Origin: Planctomycetota bacterium
GTDB taxonomy: Bacteria > Planctomycetota > Phycisphaerae > WQYP01
Direction of reading: 5' to 3'
Length of the DNA: 5,134 nucleotides
NCBI GenBank assembly: GCA_021828925.1
Contig: JAJZCT010000280.1
Span: 1-5,134, forward strand
Shown: piece after piece, positions 1 to 4,083 of the stretch
Layout: every line of letters begins with the position of its first letter
Numbering within the stretch: the first letter of the stretch is position 1
The notes under the pieces: generated by a model
Told to the model about the DNA's origin: nothing
Seen by the model: the letters and a program-made list of their open reading frames with translations, nothing else
Database searches by the model: none
Made by a program: the position numbers and the translations under genes

Positions 1-779
1 CCGGTTAATTCAACGGATTTGGTAAATTCTTCGGCCTGCCGGATGGCGTTCTGCCCGATGGTGGCATCGAGCACCAGCAGCGATTCATGGGGCGCGGCGG
101 GAATAATTTTCTGGATTACGCGGCGAATTTTTTCCAGTTCCCGCATCAAATGATCCTGGGTGTGCAGGCGACCGGCGGTGTCAATAATCAGCACATCGAT
201 GTTCCGGGCCACCGCTGCCTTGCAGGCGTCATACGCGACCGCTGCCGGATCACTGCCCATCTGATGTTTGACAATCTCCACGCCGATGCGCTGGGCCCAG
301 ATGGTCAATTGGTCCACAGCAGCAGCGCGGAAGGTATCACAGGCGGCAACCATGACGGTTTTGTTCTGATTTTTCAGATATTGCCCCAGCTTGGCGATAC
401 TGGTGGTTTTGCCCGCCCCGTTGATCCCGGTTACTAAAATGACCGTGGGGCCGGCGGGCGCGAATTTCAAAGCGCGTGATTCTACCGGCCAATAGGCCCG
501 CATATCCTCCTGCAGAAAGGCCAGAACCTGATCACCGGATTGTATGCGTCCCTGTTTCCAGGCCGCGTGGAGGTCGGTAATAATGTGATCTGTCGCCACG
601 ACGCCCAGATCAGCGGTGATCAAGCGTTGCCGCAGTTCATCCAACAGTTGCTGATCGAGCTTACGACCCGTTAAAAGCGTGCGTAATGATCCGACCAGCG
701 CTTCGCGCGTGCGGCTTAAGCCGCTGCGTAATTTCTCTAAGGTTTGCCCCAGTGCTTTCTTAATAAATCCAAATGCCAT
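1..779 (-). CDS. ftsY: Signal recognition particle receptor FtsY (3' end cut by window edge)
   Basis: FtsY is the SRP receptor GTPase that docks SRP-ribosome complexes at the inner membrane for co-translational insertion through SecYEG. The visible 259 residues begin MAFGFIKKALGQ at the ATG at 779-777. An N-terminal helical (N) domain spans about residues 1-95. The GTPase (G) domain follows, with P-loop TGINGAGKTTSIAKL (117-131), the DTFRAAA motif (148-154), DTAGRL (200-205) and LVLDATIGQNA (235-245). These motifs are diagnostic of FtsY rather than Ffh. There is no long acidic A domain, so this is the compact form. The reading frame stays open to base 1. The TKLDG specificity motif and the C-terminal end lie outside, probably about 45-50 residues. 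No strong Shine-Dalgarno precedes the start (the upstream bases read GGTAAAAAGTC). It is a housekeeping gene divergent from the acyltransferase and probably unrelated to the pathway that follows. Confidence 0.97.
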   Translation of the reverse strand, partial: MAFGFIKKALGQTLEKLRSGLSRTREALVGSLRTLLTGRKLDQQLLDELRQRLITADLGVVATDHIITDLHAAWKQGRIQSGDQVLAFLQEDMRAYWPVESRALKFAPAGPTVILVTGINGAGKTTSIAKLGQYLKNQNKTVMVAACDTFRAAAVDQLTIWAQRIGVEIVKHQMGSDPAAVAYDACKAAVARNIDVLIIDTAGRLHTQDHLMRELEKIRRVIQKIIPAAPHESLLVLDATIGQNAIRQAEEFTKSVELT

Positions 780-1078
780 GACTTTTTACCAGTGACCATT
801 AAATTCAGCGCATCTTTTGTACCGGTTATGGCCTCAAACCGCCAGTGCCGGAGAAATGTTTAGGAACCGTAGCAAAATAATTTTCCGATTTACGCTGCAC
901 TCTCACCCGGCACCACCGGCAAAGCCGGCGGCTATGTGAGGGACGGCAAATCATGTTTTGGGAAGTTACTTGGACCCTGCCCCTTACCGCATTGCCCGCA
1001 CCAGGTCTGGGCTGATAAACCTATCCGTTATGGCAGATTGTCACTTGCTTTCAATTGTGTGATACACTCACTGGGGTG
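780..1078. other. Divergent non-coding spacer between ftsY and the acyltransferase gene
   Basis: About 300 bases separate the two divergent starts. I found no convincing open frame or RNA gene here. It should hold promoters for both genes. On the plus strand a weak candidate pairs TTGTCA (1038-1043) with GATACA (1061-1066) at 17-bp spacing. Transcription from it would start only a few bases before the ATG at 1079, so it is doubtful. No good promoter for ftsY was found by eye. The most distinct structure is the CCGGC-based inverted repeat at 901-941, listed separately. Confidence 0.6.
901..941. repeat. REP-like nested inverted repeat in the spacer
   Basis: An inner hairpin has arms CCGGC (916-920) and GCCGG (924-928) around an AAA loop. 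It is nested inside outer complementary arms CTCAC (902-906) and GTGAG (936-940), with a further T:G wobble at 901/941. The intervening bases are mostly G/C. The shape resembles a repetitive extragenic palindrome. No T-tract follows on either strand, so it is not a classical intrinsic terminator, and it sits upstream of both divergent genes. Only one copy is visible in this window, so the REP label is inference. Confidence 0.4.
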
Positions 1079-2059
1079 ATGGATGCACGTGTGCCGGAAT
1101 CTGACCAATCAACCGTCCGAGCGAAACATCGCTTCGGATACCGTGGCAACATGTTTATGTTGTTTCTCGGCCGGCGCTTGCCGGCCCTGGGATATTTCGC
1201 CGTTGGGGTCGTGACGCTGGGTTTTTGGATATGTAACCGGCAAGCGCGGCTTGCCGGCATGCAATTTCAAGAGCGGGTTAGAGCCATCCATGGCCGCTGG
1301 CGACTTCATTGGCACAGCTATCAGCAGTTGCGCATGTTCGGCGTGCTGATTATGGATCGGAGTGTCGGCTTGGCCGGTGAGAATGCCGGAATCACCGTGG
1401 CATCGGATTATCCAGATCGGCTGAAGCGGGCCTTGGATATGCAACGTGGCCTGCTGATTCTGACAGCGCACTTCGGCGCTCTGGAAATCGCCGCGCCATG
1501 GTTAAGAAACTATATTGAACCGGCGAAAATGCACTTCGTGATGTATCGTGATTTCAGCGACAGCACGGAACAATTCCATCAAGACCAGTGGAAAATGCTT
1601 CAGGGCATGAAGTTTATCAATTCCACGGACCCGCTTGCCGCCGGACTTCAGATTATGGAGGCGTTGCGGCAGAAACAGTGCGTGGGCATTCGGGCAGACA
1701 GGGCCATGGGCGGAAGGAAGGTTCAGGTGTCACTGTTGGGTGACAACGTCTACCTGCCCGCCGGGCCGTTTACCGCGGCGGTCGTTGGCAAGGCGGCAGT
1801 GATTACAGCCTTTACGCTACGGGAAAGTCCGCGGCGGTATCGCATGTTTGTTTCAGAACCCCGATTCTATGATTTGGACAGTGGACTATCGCGCGAAGAA
1901 TTAATCCAAAAAGCAGCTCAGGACTATGCCGCCGATCTTGAACCCCTGTTGCGAAAATATCCTTATCAATGGGGAAATTTTTACAATTTGTGGTCCGGAC
2001 ATGATGCCGCGCCGGAGACTTCCAAGACCAGTTCGGAAACCGCTGCTCCGGAGACGTGA
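1079..2059 (+). CDS. LPLAT-superfamily lipid acyltransferase (COG4261-like, distantly LpxL/HtrB-like)
   Basis: Predicted membrane-associated acyltransferase that would transfer an acyl chain from ACP or CoA to a lipid or glycolipid acceptor. The product is 326 residues from the ATG at 1079. A hydrophobic segment lies near residues 35-52 (FAVGVVTLGFWIC). The LPLAT catalytic motif H-x4-E is seen as HFGALE (131-136). A GIRADRAMGG block (203-212) corresponds to the conserved DR motif. PYQWGNFYNLW (295-305) near the C-terminus is a hallmark of the COG4261 family, often found in aryl-polyene-type clusters. Start choice: the frame also contains a TTG at 1055 and a GTG at 1076. ATG 1079 is preferred because homology begins only about 20 residues later, but the GGGGTG directly before it is too close for an ideal ribosome site. 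The last 21 residues are a low-complexity tail with a repeated A-x-PET motif, and the 3' end overlaps the convergent dehydratase gene by 79 bp. The acceptor lipid cannot be inferred from sequence. Confidence 0.88.
   Translation: MDARVPESDQSTVRAKHRFGYRGNMFMLFLGRRLPALGYFAVGVVTLGFWICNRQARLAGMQFQERVRAIHGRWRLHWHSYQQLRMFGVLIMDRSVGLAGENAGITVASDYPDRLKRALDMQRGLLILTAHFGALEIAAPWLRNYIEPAKMHFVMYRDFSDSTEQFHQDQWKMLQGMKFINSTDPLAAGLQIMEALRQKQCVGIRADRAMGGRKVQVSLLGDNVYLPAGPFTAAVVGKAAVITAFTLRESPRRYRMFVSEPRFYDLDSGLSREELIQKAAQDYAADLEPLLRKYPYQWGNFYNLWSGHDAAPETSKTSSETAAPET
1169..1186. repeat. Perfect 7-bp inverted repeat inside the acyltransferase gene
   Basis: GGCCGGC (1169-1175) and GCCGGCC (1180-1186) flank a GCTT loop. 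The hairpin lies in the codons of the N-terminal GRRLPAL segment. It shares the CCGGC core and GCTTGCCGG with the second in-gene hairpin 50 bp downstream. It may be a chance result of GC-rich codons or a REP-like sequence absorbed into the gene. Confidence 0.5.
1237..1257. repeat. Perfect 9-bp inverted repeat inside the acyltransferase gene
   Basis: Arms CCGGCAAGC (1237-1245) and GCTTGCCGG (1249-1257) flank a three-base GCG loop. All nine pairs are Watson-Crick. It encodes the NRQARLAGM stretch in frame, so it does not disrupt the gene. The right arm repeats GCTTGCCGG, also present at 1177-1185 in the preceding hairpin. Confidence 0.6.
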
Positions 2060-2388
2060 AGCTCGGCCGCAATGCTGCCATCCGGCTCAAAACTCAGGTT
2101 CACATCAATGATTTCATCCGGAAAAACGGGGCGCAAAAACTTCGCGCTACGCACCGCCAGCAGTTCAATGGGTGGGGAATGGCTTTGCAAAATATCCAGT
2201 ACTAACTCAATATGTAAAAATCCAGGCAGCAAAGCGTTACCAGGAAAATGGCCCTGAAAGCCGGCATGTTGAGCCGGAAACCATGCGCGGGCGGAAACGT
2301 GTTGTATTGCGGGGGTTGCCGCAGTGATTCCCGGCGGCATAATATACGCACCAGAACAGGTTCCCAAAATGTATGTCGCGGCATCCAC
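1981..2388 (-). CDS. FabZ/ApeI-like 3-hydroxyacyl-ACP dehydratase (hotdog fold)
   Basis: Predicted to dehydrate 3-hydroxyacyl-ACP to trans-2-enoyl-ACP. The 135-residue product has the FabZ signature FQGHFPGNALLPGFLHIE (44-61). His47 in GHFPG and Glu61 in PGFLHIE match the catalytic His and Glu of FabZ/FabA. The SAKFLRPVFPDE block (81-92) corresponds to the F-x-x-P-V-x-P-G/D region of hotdog dehydratases. Start: GTG at 2388-2386, with a weak GAG about seven bases upstream. It is the farthest possible start, because the in-frame TGA that ends the acyl carrier protein gene lies five codons before it. The ATG at residue 17 (2340) is an alternative, and homology begins only near residue 36. It is last in the four-gene minus-strand operon, 12 bp after the ACP gene. 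Its 3' end runs antisense into the acyltransferase gene. The C-terminus carries VSGAA twice, 12 residues apart. It resembles ApeI of aryl-polyene pathways; an ordinary FabZ paralogue is the alternative. Confidence 0.88.
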   Translation of the reverse strand: MDAATYILGTCSGAYIMPPGITAATPAIQHVSARAWFPAQHAGFQGHFPGNALLPGFLHIELVLDILQSHSPPIELLAVRSAKFLRPVFPDEIIDVNLSFEPDGSIAAELHVSGAAVSELVLEVSGAASCPDHKL

Positions 2389-2400
2389 AGGAATACTCGT

Positions 2401-2673
2401 TCAAGCAGTTGCGGCAGGCGGGCTGTGGCTGTCAATGTAAGCTGCCAGGGATCCAATTGTAGCCAGCGCCGTGCGAACCTCATCATTGTTATCCTGCAAG
2501 GGCACACCGAAGTGTTTATCGATAAGCACAGCGATTTCCAGCACATCAACGGAATCCAGCCCCAAACCGTTTTTTCCAAAAATTATGGTTTCGGGTTTAA
2601 TCAGGGCAGTGTCCATACGCAATTTCAAACCCTCTTTTAAAATGTCGATTAATTTCCGCTCGGTGGGCGTCAT
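2401..2673 (-). CDS. Acyl carrier protein, specialised type II FAS/PKS
   Basis: A 90-residue acyl carrier protein that would carry growing acyl chains as thioesters on 4'-phosphopantetheine. The attachment site is Ser41 in GLGLDSVDVLEI. The preceding IIFGKNG and following LIDKHFGV match the pattern IFG..GLGLDSxDxLEL...L...FGV typical of aryl-polyene and flexirubin cluster ACPs, unlike the housekeeping DLGADSLDTVEL form. Start: the frame is open upstream to 2730. The ATG at 2673-2671 is chosen because GGAG sits five bases before it, the length then fits the family, and it avoids overlap with the preceding dehydratase gene. The C-terminal tail SHSPPAATA extends past the fourth helix. It is third in the operon, 16 bp after the ApeP-like gene. 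Its TGA stop is in the same frame as the following dehydratase. Confidence 0.93.
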   Translation of the reverse strand: MTPTERKLIDILKEGLKLRMDTALIKPETIIFGKNGLGLDSVDVLEIAVLIDKHFGVPLQDNNDEVRTALATIGSLAAYIDSHSPPAATA

Positions 2674-2676
2674 GAA

Positions 2677-2682
2677 TACTCC
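2677..2682 (-). promoter_or_regulatory. Ribosome binding site fixing the ACP start
   Basis: Reading the minus strand, TATATGGAGTATTCATG places GGAG five bases before the ATG at 2673. No comparable site precedes the upstream in-frame ATG at 2730, so this supports the 90-residue form. Confidence 0.6.
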
Positions 2683-2689
2683 ATATACT

Positions 2690-3109
2690 TTATTGACCGC
2701 TATGTACGCTGAATGAAAACCAGCCTTCACACATTAACGTTGCACCACAGTGAGCCTGGCCTCGGCAACGGAACATATTGCCCATGCGATGTGTCACGGC
2801 AACACGAAGGGTTAAGGTATCTCCGGCCCCGACGGCACCATAAAACCGCACATCACGCAAGGCTACCAACATACCCGAAATCTGTTGGGGCATGGGATTT
2901 TCGGCGATGGGACCCAGCCCCCCAGCGGCGGCGGCCTGGGCTATGTATTCTATGAGGGTTGAGCGCGGGAGCCAGCCATGAATTAGAAAGGGTTGATCAG
3001 CGGGGATACATTGTTGTGCGGTAATCGAAGCATCCTGCTGAGCGAATGCGGAATCAAGCCAGCGCATGGGACCGTCATGCGGAATATTTCCGGCAAGGTT
3101 TTCAGCCAT
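2690..3109 (-). CDS. ApeP-like hotdog-fold 3-hydroxyacyl-ACP dehydratase (COG4706-like)
   Basis: A 139-residue hotdog protein, second in the operon. Recognisable blocks are IPHDGPMRWLD (9-19), LPRSTLIEYIAQAAAAGGL (47-65) and ISGMLVALRDVRFYG (77-91), which fit the COG4706/ApeP-type dehydratases of aryl-polyene clusters. Unlike the ApeI-like protein it has no GHFPG motif. His44 (LIHGWLP) is four residues before the conserved Pro instead of eight, while Glu54 of IEYIAQ aligns with the FabZ catalytic Glu. In known aryl-polyene systems ApeI and ApeP act together, so this protein may partner the dehydratase two genes downstream (inference). Start: ATG at 3109-3107, with GGAG nine bases upstream, and the conserved IPHDGPM begins at the expected distance. 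It overlaps the end of the PlsC-like gene by 8 bp, which implies translational coupling. Dehydratase activity itself cannot be confirmed from sequence. Confidence 0.85.
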   Translation of the reverse strand: MAENLAGNIPHDGPMRWLDSAFAQQDASITAQQCIPADQPFLIHGWLPRSTLIEYIAQAAAAGGLGPIAENPMPQQISGMLVALRDVRFYGAVGAGDTLTLRVAVTHRMGNMFRCRGQAHCGATLMCEGWFSFSVHSGQ

Positions 3110-3977
3110 GGGGCTTTTCTCCTGCCGTATTAAATTCCGGATTTTCCGGCTGCAAAGTCTCGGGCGATGCGGGGCCTGGCATGTTGTTTTTAATTTCGCC
3201 GCCGTGATCAGGCCCGCGAGCCAGCGCCGCGATAATCATGTCGAGCACCTGCTTTTTGAGTTCACGTTGCGGATGCGCCAGGCTGTGATCCGCATACAAT
3301 ATTCCCAGAGGTTCCACCAGCAGCGGGACGTCAAATACAGCAATCTGTCCCGGCGGCATGCAGTTTCCGCTGCCGTGAATCGCCACCGGTATAACCGGCA
3401 CATTGGTTTTGCATGCCAGTTGGAAGGCCCCTTCGTGAAATCGTCCAAGTTTCAAAGATCGTGACCGGGTACCTTCTGGAAATATGTACATGCTTTGACC
3501 GGTCCGTAGCATCTCCATGGCCCGATTGACAATATCCGGTTGCTCGACGTGCAAATGCCCGCTTAACGACATCAGCCACCCCATAAGGGGTTGATGGAAC
3601 GGCCATTCTTTGGACCAGCAGCATCCGTCGGGTGGAAGTTGAAACATCAGCAGAATGTCGATCGCGGACTGGTGATTAGCGATCAAAATGCAGGGGCCGG
3701 GAACCGCCGACCAGTCAAAGTCCTTAATACGCATATTTTTGCCGCAGTACCCGCGCATGCCCTGCCGGTAAAACAGGCGCGCCAGTTTGCGGACACTGCG
3801 CCGCTGCCGGTCAAAAAGCCGGCACCATACCCACAAAAACGGGCCTAAAATCAACGTTAAGATGATCAGATAAACGGCGAACCATGTCAGAACCATTGTG
3901 GTACGCAATACTACGCGCAGCGTGATCCGGCGGCGTGCGGCCGATTCCGTTCCTTGAGTTTCCATACGCTCGGCCAT
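3102..3977 (-). CDS. PlsC-like 1-acyl-sn-glycerol-3-phosphate acyltransferase family protein
   Basis: Membrane acyltransferase of the PlsC family, 291 residues, first gene of the minus-strand operon. A strongly hydrophobic segment at about 27-50 is the predicted membrane anchor. The acyltransferase motif I NHQSAID (101-107) has the catalytic His and Asp in NH-x4-D. Motif III is FPEGTRSRS (166-174), and VIPVAI (195-200) gives the last conserved block. These motifs indicate acyl transfer to a phosphate-containing or glycerol-type acceptor. PlsC-like proteins beside specialised ACPs are common in aryl-polyene and flexirubin clusters, so a role in joining the product to a lipid is more likely than housekeeping phosphatidate synthesis (inference). 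Residues 255-291 form a polar, proline-rich tail with no recognised function. Start: ATG at 3977 with AGGG about 11 bases upstream; the ATG four codons later (3965) is possible. Its TGA overlaps the next start in ATGGCTGA. Confidence 0.92.
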   Translation of the reverse strand: MAERMETQGTESAARRRITLRVVLRTTMVLTWFAVYLIILTLILGPFLWVWCRLFDRQRRSVRKLARLFYRQGMRGYCGKNMRIKDFDWSAVPGPCILIANHQSAIDILLMFQLPPDGCCWSKEWPFHQPLMGWLMSLSGHLHVEQPDIVNRAMEMLRTGQSMYIFPEGTRSRSLKLGRFHEGAFQLACKTNVPVIPVAIHGSGNCMPPGQIAVFDVPLLVEPLGILYADHSLAHPQRELKKQVLDMIIAALARGPDHGGEIKNNMPGPASPETLQPENPEFNTAGEKPHG

Positions 3978-4029
3978 TCTGCCGCACCCTGCCAGGACCG
4001 ATTCTTCCGCAAACCGTACCAGAACACTG

Positions 4030-4042
4030 CGTAGATTCTACG
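4030..4042. promoter_or_regulatory. Odd palindrome CGTAGATTCTACG overlapping the -10 box
   Basis: A perfect 6-1-6 palindrome (CGTAGA, T, TCTACG) in the divergent intergenic region. It contains the -10 hexamer of the minus-strand promoter. A one-base centre argues for a dimeric-protein binding site rather than a hairpin. The regulator is unknown. Confidence 0.45.
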
Positions 4043-4063
4043 TTCAGCGACGATTTGTAACAA
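4035..4063 (-). promoter_or_regulatory. Sigma70-type promoter for the minus-strand operon
   Basis: On the minus strand, the -35 box TTGTTA (4063-4058) and -10 box TAGAAT (4040-4035) are separated by exactly 17 bp. They match the consensus at 4 of 6 and 5 of 6 positions. Transcription would start near 4028 and give a leader of about 50 bases before the PlsC-like ATG at 3977. The two boxes lie inside the palindromes at 4052-4066 and 4030-4042. Confidence 0.55.
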
Positions 4064-4066
4064 ATC
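4052..4066. promoter_or_regulatory. Odd palindrome GATTTGTAACAAATC, candidate operator
   Basis: A perfect 7-1-7 palindrome (GATTTGT, A, ACAAATC) lying 18 bp before the ketosynthase ATG and covering the -35 box of the minus-strand promoter. Its centre is 23 bp from the centre of the neighbouring palindrome. Position and symmetry fit an operator able to control both divergent genes; the bound protein is not identifiable. Confidence 0.5.
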
Positions 4067-4083
4067 AATTACACTATTGAGCA

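Noticed and set aside
87..437. Plus-strand open frame of 116 codons
   Set aside because: It is antisense to the GTPase domain of ftsY, whose motifs are unmistakable on the minus strand.
1038..1066. TTGTCA / GATACA as a plus-strand promoter for the acyltransferase
   Set aside because: The -10 match is only 3 of 6, and the implied start would leave almost no leader before the ATG, so it was not listed as a feature.
1055..1078. TTG start at 1055 for the acyltransferase
   Set aside because: It adds eight unsupported residues with no ribosome site, and an ATG at 1079 lies closer to the conserved region. It is not fully excluded.
2248..2716. Plus-strand open frames opposite the ACP and dehydratase
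   Set aside because: They are low-complexity, arginine- and serine-rich translations of the complement, with no family features.
2674..2730. Upstream ATG extending the ACP by 19 residues
   Set aside because: It would overlap the preceding dehydratase gene, lacks a Shine-Dalgarno, and makes the ACP longer than the family; the ATG at 2673 has GGAG at good spacing.
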